Below the pieces are notes generated by a model. That model had not been told where the DNA came from, did not search any database, and worked only from the letters and a program-made list of their open reading frames with translations. Shown here in pieces: positions 25,321 to 33,126 of a DNA stretch of 64,000 nucleotides. Position numbers and translations under genes: made by a program. Each line of letters begins with the position of its first letter. Within the stretch, counting starts at the first letter, position 1. The stretch is from Nocardia bovistercoris. GTDB lineage: Bacteria; Actinomycetota; Actinomycetes; Mycobacteriales; Mycobacteriaceae. The DNA lies in the NCBI RefSeq assembly GCF_015674855.1, contig NZ_JADMLG010000012.1:124001-188000 (forward strand), given 5' to 3'.

Positions 25321-26415
25321 TCAGGGCATCACGATGACCGGCTTGACGGTCACGCCCGCCGCCGCGTCGACCTCGGCCCGGGAGATATCGGCGAGCTCGT
25401 AGGTGTCGATCAATCGATCGAACGGGAACAGACCTCGTTGCCACAGGTCGATCAGACGAGGGATGAAATTCTGCGGAACCGCTCCGCCCTCGTAGCTGAA
25501 AGTCACCGTCTTGCCGGTCAATTCGGACGGGTGCACGGTCAGCATCTCCAGGCCGGACCCGACGAGCACGCAGGCGCCCGGCCTGCGCAGCACGCGCACG
25601 GCGTTGGCCATCACCGCCGCGACGCCGGTGGTGTCGAAGCTGAAATCCAGTCCGCCCGAATCGCCGCGTACGGCGGCGACGACATCGCCGTCCGAGCCGT
25701 CCACCGCGCGCGTCGCGCCGAGTTCGAGCGCGAGGTCGCGCCGATCCGAATTGAGATCGACCGCGACGATCTCACCCGCACCGCAGAGTTTGGCCGCCAT
25801 GATCGCCGAGAGACCCACCGCGCCCGCGCCGAAAACGGCGAGGGACTGTCCCGCGCCGAGCCGCATCACGTTCAGCACGGAACCTGCTCCGGTCTGCACG
25901 CCACACCCGAGCGGACCGAGCTTTTCGAGCGGGACGTCGTCGCGGACCTTCACCAGATTGCGTTCGGTCGCCAGGGCGTACTGCCCGAACGAGGACTGCC
26001 CGAACCAGCGGTTGGTGATCGGCGCACCCGCCGCGTCACGGGCGGTGCGGCGGCCGTCCGGCGTGAGCCCGAGGAGGTTGCGCGCCTCGAACGCCTCGCA
26101 ATCGGTGGGGCGCCCGGCGTGACAGGACGCGCAGACACCGCACGAATCGAAGCTGAGCACCACGTGATCGCCGGGCGCCACCGAGGTGACCCCGACTCCC
26201 ACCTTCTCCACGATGCCCGCTCCTTCGTGCCCGAGGACAGCCGGGAGGAAGTGTTCGCCGAGCAGTCCACTACGTCCGACGAGATCGGTGTGGCAGAACC
26301 CGGTGGCCACGATGCGGACCAATGCCTCCGCCGGACCGGGATCGTCGAGGTGGATCGATTCGATCGAGAACGGCGCCGCGGGGTCGCGGATGACGGCGGA
26401 GAGCGACGTGGTCAC
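25321..26415 (-). CDS. Zinc-dependent alcohol dehydrogenase, aryl-alcohol dehydrogenase type
   Basis: A 364-residue class-III-like MDR enzyme. Catalytic zinc ligands are in ATGFCHTDLVGR and VLGHEGAGIVE, the structural-zinc loop is CGVCASCHAGRPTDC, and the Rossmann motif is AVFGAGAVGLSAIMA. Overall it resembles aryl/benzyl-alcohol dehydrogenases. It would oxidise a primary alcohol to the aldehyde, NAD-dependent. GTG start with AAGGAATCCA upstream. It lies 44 bp after the P450 gene on the same strand, so a P450 hydroxylation followed by alcohol oxidation is a likely two-step module. Confidence 0.9.
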   Translation of the reverse strand: MTTSLSAVIRDPAAPFSIESIHLDDPGPAEALVRIVATGFCHTDLVGRSGLLGEHFLPAVLGHEGAGIVEKVGVGVTSVAPGDHVVLSFDSCGVCASCHAGRPTDCEAFEARNLLGLTPDGRRTARDAAGAPITNRWFGQSSFGQYALATERNLVKVRDDVPLEKLGPLGCGVQTGAGSVLNVMRLGAGQSLAVFGAGAVGLSAIMAAKLCGAGEIVAVDLNSDRRDLALELGATRAVDGSDGDVVAAVRGDSGGLDFSFDTTGVAAVMANAVRVLRRPGACVLVGSGLEMLTVHPSELTGKTVTFSYEGGAVPQNFIPRLIDLWQRGLFPFDRLIDTYELADISRAEVDAAAGVTVKPVIVMP

Positions 26416-26459
26416 TGGATTCCTTCGAGATTTTCGATATGACTGGGAGAGAGAGGGAT

Positions 26460-27710
26460 TCAGCTGATGTGCGCGGGCAGGGATTCGATGCCGTTGATGA
26501 AATTGCTGACCAGCCGCACGGGTTCGCCGAATTCGATCTTCGGCACTCTGCGCAGCAGTTCGCCGATGATCGAGCGCAGTTGGACCTTCGCGACGTTGTG
26601 GCCGAGGCAGTAGTGCACTCCACCGCCGCCGAATGCGACATGGCGGGTGCGCGGGCGGCCGAGGTCGAAGACTTCCGGGTCGGTGAACACGGTCTCGTCG
26701 CGATTGCCCGAGCAGTAGAACATGACGACCTTGTCGCCCGCGGCGATCTGTTGCCCGCCGAGTTCGACATCGACCGAGGCGGTGCGTGAGAACTGGATCA
26801 CGGGGGTGGCGTGGCGAACGAACTCGTCGACCGCCTGCATCATCACCGCGTCCATGTTCTCGATCAGCCAGTCCCGCTGATCGGGATGCTCGCTCAAGGA
26901 GAGCATCGACCTGGTGGTGGTCTGCTTGGTGGTGTCGTTGCCCGCGACACTCATGAGCAGCATGAAAGCGCCGATGTGATCATCGGTCAGGCCATGTCCG
27001 TCGATGCGGGCCTCGACCAGGTTGGTCATCAGATCGTCGCCGGGATTCTTGCGGCGGAATACCGCGAGATCCTTGGCGATGGTGAAGAGGAACCCCGCCT
27101 CCTCCATCAGCTTGAGGAGCTTGGCCTCACCTTCGAGTCCCGCCACGTCGAGACCGCCGACCAGATTCTCCGCGGCCCGCGCGACGCGTTTGCGATCGGC
27201 CTCGGGCACGCCGACCATGTCCGAGATGGTTTCCATCGGAAGTCGCGACGAACAGCGCTCCACGAAGTCGATATCGCCCGCACCGATCAGGTCGTCGACG
27301 ATCGACTCGGCGTTGGCGACGATGCTCGATTCGATGCGTTTGATCTGCTTCGGGGTGAACGCCGCGTTGACGAGGCCGCGGTAGAGGGTGTGCTCGGGCG
27401 GGTCCATGCCGAGGAAGAAGCTGGCGGCCGCACCCGCGGGGTCGGTCGGGTCGAGTGTGGTTCCGTACTTCGACTGGAAGACTTCGCTGTTCGTGCTGAC
27501 CGTGGTGATATCGGCCGCCCTCGTGACCGCCCAGAAACCCTGCTGGTTGTGCGGTGAGTGGTAGGCCACCGGTGGGTGCCAGCTGACCGGCGCTTCCGCG
27601 CGCAGCCTGGCGAAGGATTTCTCCCGCTCGGCGAACGGCCGCGCCCAGAACGCCGACGACGAGATATCGATATCGGTGGTGAACGGGTGGCTGGTACTGA
27701 ACAACTCCAT
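26460..27710 (-). CDS. Cytochrome P450
   Basis: A 416-residue P450. I-helix LLMSVAGNDTTKQTTT, K-helix VDEFVRHATP, haem loop FGGGGVHYCLGHNVAK with Cys 368; FFLGMDPPEHTLYRGLVNAAF is the C-helix segment. The haem loop with GGGGxHxCLG and the AGNDTT helix resemble mycobacterial enzymes that act on steroid or fatty side chains (inference from motif similarity only). AGGAAACCATC lies before the ATG at 27710; the frame is open to 27941 but without a ribosome site. It is first in a transcript with the alcohol dehydrogenase and divergent from the two-unit TetR gene. Confidence 0.93.
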   Translation of the reverse strand: MELFSTSHPFTTDIDISSSAFWARPFAEREKSFARLRAEAPVSWHPPVAYHSPHNQQGFWAVTRAADITTVSTNSEVFQSKYGTTLDPTDPAGAAASFFLGMDPPEHTLYRGLVNAAFTPKQIKRIESSIVANAESIVDDLIGAGDIDFVERCSSRLPMETISDMVGVPEADRKRVARAAENLVGGLDVAGLEGEAKLLKLMEEAGFLFTIAKDLAVFRRKNPGDDLMTNLVEARIDGHGLTDDHIGAFMLLMSVAGNDTTKQTTTRSMLSLSEHPDQRDWLIENMDAVMMQAVDEFVRHATPVIQFSRTASVDVELGGQQIAAGDKVVMFYCSGNRDETVFTDPEVFDLGRPRTRHVAFGGGGVHYCLGHNVAKVQLRSIIGELLRRVPKIEFGEPVRLVSNFINGIESLPAHIS

Positions 27711-28311
27711 GATGGTTTCCTGTCGGACTCTGCTGTCGGATCGGAGGATGCTTCGCGAGCAGCTCGCGGTGGCCGCGGTGGTGACCGCCTGGAATCGGGT
27801 GCGTTCATCGAGCCCGCACTGGCCGTTCCCGCTCGACTCGGCACCGCCGAACGACAGGTCGGGCGGGGGCCCGCGCGAACGACGCACCGGTCGAACGGGC
27901 CTCGGCGGCGAAAGTATCAGCGCTGCTGACGGTTTCGCCATCCATCGGCGTCTGGGGAAGGGGCAATTCGGTGGTTCTCCTTGAACGCGCGCCCACGCAT
28001 CGGGGCATCAGGTGCGGCCGGATCGTGACGGAGCAGCCGGTGACACCGCTCACAGAGATTAACAAGACTTAGGTTCTCATTTCAATACGCTGCGGCAAAT
28101 TTGCCTAGAGGTCCGCTCGGCATGTGGCAACCGTGTCGCGTTGTCCGCTCGACGATGCGCGATCGAGGTCGGTGGACCGCGCTGATTGCCTTCTACCTGG
28201 CATATTCGGCGCAGGGAAGGGCTACGATGGTCGAGGTCGGGTGACCTGCGGCCTGCCACGTAGTTATCGCGGTGTGGTGTCGGCGATGCGAGAGAGACGG
28301 AGTGTGATTCG
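27711..28311. other. Divergent 600-bp promoter region between P450 and double-TetR genes
   Basis: No gene supported. The right half is locally AT-rich (around 28050-28110) and holds a perfect 12-bp palindrome. The left half contains only frames antisense to the P450's upstream extension. The unusual length suggests several binding sites or a lost gene, but no coding remnant is recognisable. Confidence 0.45.
28094..28105. promoter_or_regulatory. Perfect 12-bp palindrome, candidate operator
   Basis: GGCAAATTTGCC, a perfect palindrome in AT-rich surroundings 207 bp before the double-TetR start and 384 bp before the P450 start. It is a natural binding-site candidate for the regulator encoded next to it. 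Confidence 0.5.
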
Positions 28312-29562
28312 ATGACGTCGGCACGTTCGCGGCAATCCGATGAGACTCGGAGTTCTGTTTCTGCCGGCGAGCCCGTGCAGCGCCGCGTGCGTTACCGGAA
28401 GATCGTCGATGCCGCGTTCGACTGCCTCGCGGTCGGGGAGTTCGACCGAATCAAGATCGACGACGTGGCACGCGCGGCAGGCCTGGCCAAGGCGACGTTG
28501 TATCGCTATTTTCCGTCCAAGGATTCGCTGTACGCCGTCGTGCTCCGGGAATGGGTCGACGCCAATCACCTACGCGCGAGCACCGCGGTCGGCCCCGAAC
28601 GCGCCCGGATCCGCGCCCACGCCATGATCACCGCGTTCGCCGAGAGTCCCCAGTTCTTCAGGCTCGCTGTCACCTTGTTCTCCAGCTCCGACCCGGTGGT
28701 GAAGAGTGAACTCCTCGATGTCGGCGCACGCACCCATCGGTACTTCCACGACGATTTCATCGATTCCACGCGGGTGGCGCCGCGCGATGCCGCGGTCATC
28801 ATGCAGGCGATCGTGCACGCCGCGGTCATGGCCTCGGTCTACCACGGCGCCGCCTTCGCCGACGCACATCACCTCGTCGACCAGATGATCCGACTCTCGG
28901 TCGGGGACCCGATATCGCCCGTCACGGGAGATCACAAGGTCAACAGCGACGCCGGCGCGCCGGTCGCCGCGGAACTGCCGACCTTCAAGCAGCGGCGTCG
29001 ACGGCGGATCGTGGAATGCGCGCGAGAGGCATTGCGCGAGAACTCCTACGAGCAGATCCACGTGACGAACATCGCCAGGGACGCCGATATCTCGTTGGGC
29101 ACCCTGTACCGGTACTTCCCGTCGAAGGAAGCCGTGTACGCGGAGGTGATCCGGGACTGGTTCACACATAGCGGCGTCATCGCGAATAGGGATGATCTGC
29201 GCCCGGAAGCGCGGGTGTCGGCGCGAGTCCGCGCCGCGCTCGACGCCTTCGAAGCCGATCCCGAGTTCTTCCGCGTGAACGTGTTGCTGTACTCCATCGG
29301 GGACGAACGTGTCCAAGCTGTGCTGGGCGAGGTCATCGCGACCGCACGCGAGACCCTGCTGCGCGATCTGTCCGCGGTGCGTGTGCCGAGCGCGGGCGAC
29401 GCCGCGACGATGTTGTGGGCGCTGATCGGCTCACTGACAACGGGAGTGATCTCCTACGGCGGGAATTTCCCGGAGGTGAGGAGGGTCATGGAGGTGTTCA
29501 TCGCACTGCTCGTAGCCAGTGCCGACGGGCGCGCGGGCGACGAGCGTGGGTTCTCGCCGTAA
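28312..29562 (+). CDS. Tandem (two-unit) TetR-family regulator
   Basis: At 416 residues this is twice the usual TetR length, and it holds two complete units in one frame. Unit 1: HTH at about 27-80 (IVDAAFDCLAVGEFDRIKID; AGLAKATLYRYFPSKDSLYA). Unit 2: HTH at about 226-285 (IVECAREALRENSYEQIHVT; ADISLGTLYRYFPSKEAVYA). Each is followed by a helical ligand-binding domain (FRLAVTLFSSSDPVV; FRVNVLLYSIGDERV). The linker near 195-225 is polar. Such a protein could bind one operator as a covalent pseudo-dimer. It is divergent from the P450/alcohol dehydrogenase unit. The units differ clearly, so the duplication is old. Confidence 0.93.
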   Translation: MTSARSRQSDETRSSVSAGEPVQRRVRYRKIVDAAFDCLAVGEFDRIKIDDVARAAGLAKATLYRYFPSKDSLYAVVLREWVDANHLRASTAVGPERARIRAHAMITAFAESPQFFRLAVTLFSSSDPVVKSELLDVGARTHRYFHDDFIDSTRVAPRDAAVIMQAIVHAAVMASVYHGAAFADAHHLVDQMIRLSVGDPISPVTGDHKVNSDAGAPVAAELPTFKQRRRRRIVECAREALRENSYEQIHVTNIARDADISLGTLYRYFPSKEAVYAEVIRDWFTHSGVIANRDDLRPEARVSARVRAALDAFEADPEFFRVNVLLYSIGDERVQAVLGEVIATARETLLRDLSAVRVPSAGDAATMLWALIGSLTTGVISYGGNFPEVRRVMEVFIALLVASADGRAGDERGFSP

Positions 29563-29679
29563 CGTGCTTCTCCCAGTCGATCACGCGGCTGCGCACTACG
29601 CCACCGGTGCACCATCTGCTCGTCGAACGAGTAGCGCGGGAAGATGCGCACCCCGGACGCGTCGGGCACCTTCGAGAAG

Positions 29680-30162
29680 TCAGGGGGACATGGCCTCGCT
29701 CTCGGTCGCTTCGCGCGCGGGGTGTTGTTCGCGGCGGTAGCGTTCGACCTCGGCATTGAATCGCGCGAGGCGGGAAGCGAAGTCGGCGATCTCCTCGATG
29801 TCCCAGTCTCCCAGGAACTCTCGAAGCATCGCGGTTCTTCGGTGGCGTGCGCGATCGAGACTCCGGTCGCCCGAGGGGGTGACGCGGAATTTGCGGGCCA
29901 TGCCGCCGCCGGGATCGCTGATGCGCTCGACCAATCCGAGGCGTAGCAGCGTCGCGGTCTGTCGATACACGGTCGAATTGTCCACCGAGAACGACTCGCT
30001 CAGCTCACTGATCGACAGCGGACCGCGGGCGCGGAGCCAGTTCAGCACGAGGTAGCCGCTGCGCTCGAGGTCGTCGACAGCGCCGCAGCGGTCCATTCTG
30101 AGCTGGTGCAGCATCAACACCATCGCTTCGAACTCGAGCAGGCGAACCGATTCGGAATGCAT
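29680..30162 (-). CDS. MarR-family transcriptional regulator
   Basis: About 160 residues with the MarR winged helix: RSGYLVLNWLRARGPLSISE, then SVDNSTVYRQTATLLRLGLVERISDPGG with the wing DPGGGMARKFRVTPSGD. N- and C-terminal helices form the dimer interface. The ATG at 30162 has GGAG 9 bp upstream; a GTG at 30177 is the alternative. It is convergent with the double-TetR gene. The zinc-ribbon gene lies about 110 bp upstream on the same strand, so it could share that gene's promoter. Confidence 0.88.
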   Translation of the reverse strand: MHSESVRLLEFEAMVLMLHQLRMDRCGAVDDLERSGYLVLNWLRARGPLSISELSESFSVDNSTVYRQTATLLRLGLVERISDPGGGMARKFRVTPSGDRSLDRARHRRTAMLREFLGDWDIEEIADFASRLARFNAEVERYRREQHPAREATESEAMSP

Positions 30163-30274
30163 TGTCTCGAACTCCACTCGAACAGGCGTCAGGTCTGCGC
30201 GGCCGCGGATCTCGATGTCGTGCTCATTCCGAGTCGCGGGCCGATTCCATACCTGCCACGGACGGTGCGGTCGA

Positions 30275-30493
30275 TCACCACCAATGCCCTCGATCGGTGT
30301 CGGGGGAACGGTGCGGCGGCGGTACGGCTCCTACGGTCTGCTCCCATCCACATGGCAGCCCGCAGGTGGCCCGCATCTCGGTCTCGATCCGACCCGAATC
30401 CAGTTCACGGACGGTCCGGGTGGCGGTGGCGTGATAGCCGCATCGCGGACACTTCGCGAAGAAGTCGACCACGTCCTCGACTCGTGCGCGCAT
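30275..30493 (-). CDS. Small zinc-ribbon-like protein of unknown function
   Basis: A 72-residue protein, MRARVEDVVDFFAKCPRCGYH followed later by ATCGLPCGWEQTV. The CxxC pair (CPRCGY) and the later CxxxC (CGLPC) could hold one zinc ion, the pattern of small zinc ribbons. The ATG at 30493 is preceded by GGAGG at 7 bp, a strong site, so this is a real gene even though the open frame runs on upstream. A copy of the shared 33-bp promoter element begins 71 bp before the start, linking it to the P450 and conservon kinase genes. Function not known. Confidence 0.7.
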   Translation of the reverse strand: MRARVEDVVDFFAKCPRCGYHATATRTVRELDSGRIETEMRATCGLPCGWEQTVGAVPPPHRSPDTDRGHWW

Positions 30494-31089
30494 ACTTCGT
30501 CCTCCTGCACCAATCGACTCACAACAGGTCGACTGTTCCAGCTTGTGACTTCTGCCGAGGTAAGTCCAACAACTGCGGCGACAACCGATGGTTATGACTC
30601 GGATTACGCACCGATTCGAAGGGCCTTCGTCTGAACAGTCCATTGCTCGCCGATATGGAATCAGATACGGCAGCGACTGCCGCATTTGCGCGCCATCTGA
30701 ATCCCGTTGTCCGCCAACAGTACCGAAGCAGCGGATTCGGGCAATCGGGTATCGACCGCCACTACCGGACCACGAGGTAGCCGCGCGCGGCGAGGGCCGC
30801 GAACAGTTTCCACATTCCCGAACCCGAGGTGGATCGTGCCCGGTGAGTTCGCAATGTCCGACCGAGCGTCGCGACCGCGGACAGCGTCGTATTCGAGAAG
30901 TTCCGGCGCAGAGCCTCGCCGGCACGAACCCCAGGTTTCAATACGTTGTGAAACCTTTTTTGTATCGGAGGTCATCGACGGCGATCGGCTGTGGTGTGGG
31001 CGTCGGCATGTGGAGGTCTCAACGGACGTGGTGCGTCATGCGAACGGCGTTGTATCGGGTGTTGTTTCGTGGCCTGTCAGCCTGCGGTC
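30494..31089. other. Intergenic region between the zinc-ribbon gene and a TetR gene
   Basis: About 600 bp. It holds copy 3 of the shared element near its left end. The rest has no supported gene. Minus-strand frames at 30661-30975 and 30762-30941 look partly coding (for example MWKLFAALAARGYLVVR before a TAG), but neither has a good ribosome site or recognisable family. The stretch near 30940-30970 is AT-rich and could be the promoter of the TetR gene. Confidence 0.4.
30539..30596 (-). promoter_or_regulatory. Putative promoter with shared 33-bp upstream element, copy 3
   Basis: The 33-bp element at 30564-30596 keeps GTCCAA, AAC, A, AAC, G, GGTT and T at the same positions as copies 1 and 2. 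The -10-like hexamer is weaker here (CAAGCT on the transcribed strand, 18 bp from TTGGAC). It points to the zinc-ribbon gene at 30493. The inner part of this copy is a clean inverted repeat, AACC-gat-GGTT. Confidence 0.45.
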
Positions 31090-31668
31090 ATGACGACCAA
31101 TCGAGGTGGTCGGCCCAGAAGCGACCGGGCGCACCGGGCGATCCTGCAGGCGACGCGTGATCTGCTGGCCGAGAGTGGCTACGAGGCGCTGACCATCGAA
31201 GCCATCGCGGCCCGTGCCGGGGTCGGTCGCCCGACACTGTATCGCTGGTGGTCGTCGAAAGCCGCTGTGGTCGCCGAGGCGGTGACCGAGGGGTTGATGG
31301 ACAGTGAGGTTCTCGCCCCGCCGGACACCGGAGACTTCGCGGCGGACCTGGCCACATGGTGGGAAGGTCGGTTGCGACTGCTGCGCGATCCGAGGGCGGC
31401 TGCGATCCTGCGAGGCTGGACCGCCGCCTCGGCGGAGAGCAACGAGGAGGCGGATCGCCTCTACGCCTTGATCACCGGCCCGCTACGGCAGGCGCTGGCC
31501 CGGCGGTTCGCCGTCGCGGTCGAACTCGGCCAGATCCGTTCGGATGTATCTCTGGATGCCCTGTCCGAGACCCTCTTCGGCGGACTGCTCTATCGCGTGC
31601 TCACCAGGGTCACGCATCAGCCCGCCGGGCAGGTCATCGATCTGCTCCTGCGCGGCATCATCCGGTGA
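31090..31668 (+). CDS. TetR-family transcriptional regulator
   Basis: A 192-residue TetR protein with the N-terminal GGRPRSDRAHRAILQATRDL, then YEALTIEAIAARAGVGRPTLYRWWSSKAAVV, and the TetR C-terminal helical domain ending HQPAGQVIDLLLRGI. The YRWW segment is typical of the AcrR/RutR-like group. The ATG at 31090 fits family starts; a GTG 18 bp upstream is possible. No divergent partner is close, so its target is unknown. A short GC hairpin immediately after the stop suggests it is transcribed alone. Confidence 0.9.
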   Translation: MTTNRGGRPRSDRAHRAILQATRDLLAESGYEALTIEAIAARAGVGRPTLYRWWSSKAAVVAEAVTEGLMDSEVLAPPDTGDFAADLATWWEGRLRLLRDPRAAAILRGWTAASAESNEEADRLYALITGPLRQALARRFAVAVELGQIRSDVSLDALSETLFGGLLYRVLTRVTHQPAGQVIDLLLRGIIR

Positions 31669-31685
31669 CGGCGCCTTCGGCGCCG
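31669..31685 (+). terminator. Short hairpin directly after the TetR stop
   Basis: CGGCGCC-ttc-GGCGCCG, a perfect 7-bp GC stem with a 3-base loop that begins at the base after the stop codon. No T-run. Confidence 0.5.
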
Positions 31686-31779
31686 GACGCACCTCGAAAT
31701 CGCGCTGTGCACAGGATGATCGAACAATCCGGTCGCGAACCGGCACGGGAGGTCCGCTCGGAGCGGCTCGGCCCGGAGT

Positions 31780-31920
31780 GTCGCGCGCGGCACCTCCGTC
31801 AGCAGGCTGCGCGAAGACCTCGGGCCCGGCTGGTCGGGTGGTCCGCTGTGGGTCCACACCGACCACCCGTTCGTGGTCGGAGTCCGCGGCGGAACCATGT
31901 CCATGCCCGTTGGCAGGCCG
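31780..31920 (+). pseudogene. Possible remnant of a trypsin-like serine protease
   Basis: One plus-strand frame reads SVARGTSVSRLREDLGPGWS, then GGPLWVHTDHPFVVGVRGGT. PGWSGGPLW followed by a hydrophobic strand and GVRGGT is like the nucleophile-serine region of trypsin-fold proteases. There is no start codon and nothing recognisable on either side, so if real it is a short decayed piece. Weak evidence, motif memory only. Confidence 0.3.
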
Positions 31921-31928
31921 AGATGGAA

Positions 31929-33101
31929 TCAGTCGATCCGGTACCCATCGGGCGTGGCGGTGACATCGGTGACTTCGCCGCGCGGACGACCGCACCGGCG
32001 CTCGCATCCCGACCAGTGCTGACGGCCGCCCACCGTGATCTTGCCGGCGGATATCGGCTCGGTGGGGTGGGCGGTCTCCCCATCGAGGACGCGGCCGGAG
32101 GTGACGGCGTCGGAGGCGTCGGCCCGGACATCGGTGTGCGATTTCGCGCATCCGGGCAGGCCCGCACACGCGCTGACCCGCAGCCACGGGGATTCGGCAT
32201 CGAAGATCAACCCCATCGGAGCCAGCACGCGCACCACCTGTTCGGCGGCCCATTCGTCGAGATCGGTGACGAGTAGACCGCGCCACGGGGTGACGAGAAT
32301 CGGATGGTCGACCGCGGCGACGAATTCGGCGGTGCGCGCGGGCAGCGTGCCGAGTCGCACGCCCGCGCCGAGCGTGACCGCGCCGTCGTCCTGGGTCAAC
32401 CAGCCGATCGGATCATCTTGTGCCGCAGTAAACTCGAGGGGTTCGACGGCGGGTGTCAGGCCGAGGTGGTCGAGTACGCGGGCGGGACCGTCGGTGATGT
32501 CGTGCAGCCGCCACTGACCGGAGTCGAGCGCGAGAAATCCGCGGGCGGCGGTCAGGAGCACGTCGACCGCGGTGGCCGCGCCGATCCGCACCCCGCTGTC
32601 GCGGCCCGCGAGCACCAGCGCGAATTCGTCGGCCCCGACGGCGTGCACTCCGATGTCGCCGGACAGCGCGCTCACATCGCCGCGCCCGTCGTCCAAGGTG
32701 ATCAGCACCCGCCCCGGCAGCTCGGCGAGTTCCGGTGCGGCACACAGACCCTCGTCCAGTGCGACGACCAGATCACGCATGTCGGCCAGTCCGCCGAGAC
32801 GTCCCGACAGCGGTGAGGCGACGATATTGCGCACCCGTTCATGGGTGCGGCTCGGCAGCAACCCGGCGGCGGTGAGCCGATCGGTGAGCGCGGCGGCGTC
32901 TCGGACCCGGCGCAGCTGGAGGTTGCCGCGCGAGGTGAGTTCGATGTTCCCGTCGGCCAGGTCGGTGGTGATCGCGGCGAGTTCGGCCAGCCGCGCGGGA
33001 GTCAGCTGCCCGCCGGGCAGGCGGATGCGGGCCAGCGGGCCGTCGGCCGCTCGGTGCAGCCGCAGCACGCCGGGGCAGGAGTCGGGAGCGCGTCGGGTCA
33101 T
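31929..33101 (-). CDS. cobG: Precorrin-3B synthase
   Basis: A 390-residue protein of the nitrite/sulfite reductase-like fold. Both ferredoxin-like halves are visible (IRLPGGQLTPARLAELAAIT; TLPARTAEFVAAVDHPILVT), and the C-terminus has the [4Fe-4S]/siroheme-type cysteines CAGLPGC and CERRCGRP. GNIELTSRGNLQLRRV is the standard family signature. It performs the oxygen-dependent conversion of precorrin-3A to precorrin-3B in the aerobic cobalamin pathway, matching the aerobic-type CobN encoded nearby. Start ATG at 33101 without a strong ribosome site. It lies 26 bp downstream of the MFS gene on the same strand. Confidence 0.92.
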   Translation of the reverse strand: MTRRAPDSCPGVLRLHRAADGPLARIRLPGGQLTPARLAELAAITTDLADGNIELTSRGNLQLRRVRDAAALTDRLTAAGLLPSRTHERVRNIVASPLSGRLGGLADMRDLVVALDEGLCAAPELAELPGRVLITLDDGRGDVSALSGDIGVHAVGADEFALVLAGRDSGVRIGAATAVDVLLTAARGFLALDSGQWRLHDITDGPARVLDHLGLTPAVEPLEFTAAQDDPIGWLTQDDGAVTLGAGVRLGTLPARTAEFVAAVDHPILVTPWRGLLVTDLDEWAAEQVVRVLAPMGLIFDAESPWLRVSACAGLPGCAKSHTDVRADASDAVTSGRVLDGETAHPTEPISAGKITVGGRQHWSGCERRCGRPRGEVTDVTATPDGYRID

Positions 33102-33126
33102 GGCACCGCCAGCCTACGGCGCGCCG

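Noticed and set aside
29454..29756. 100-codon minus-strand frame with VRIFPRYSFDEQMVHRW
   Set aside because: It overlaps the end of the double-TetR gene and the start of the MarR tail, has no ribosome site, and only a short middle part looks protein-like. It might be a remnant but cannot be supported.
30762..30941. Minus-strand frame ending MWKLFAALAARGYLVVR before a TAG
   Set aside because: The last 17 codons look coding, but there is no ribosome site or known family, and another frame over the same bases looks equally good.
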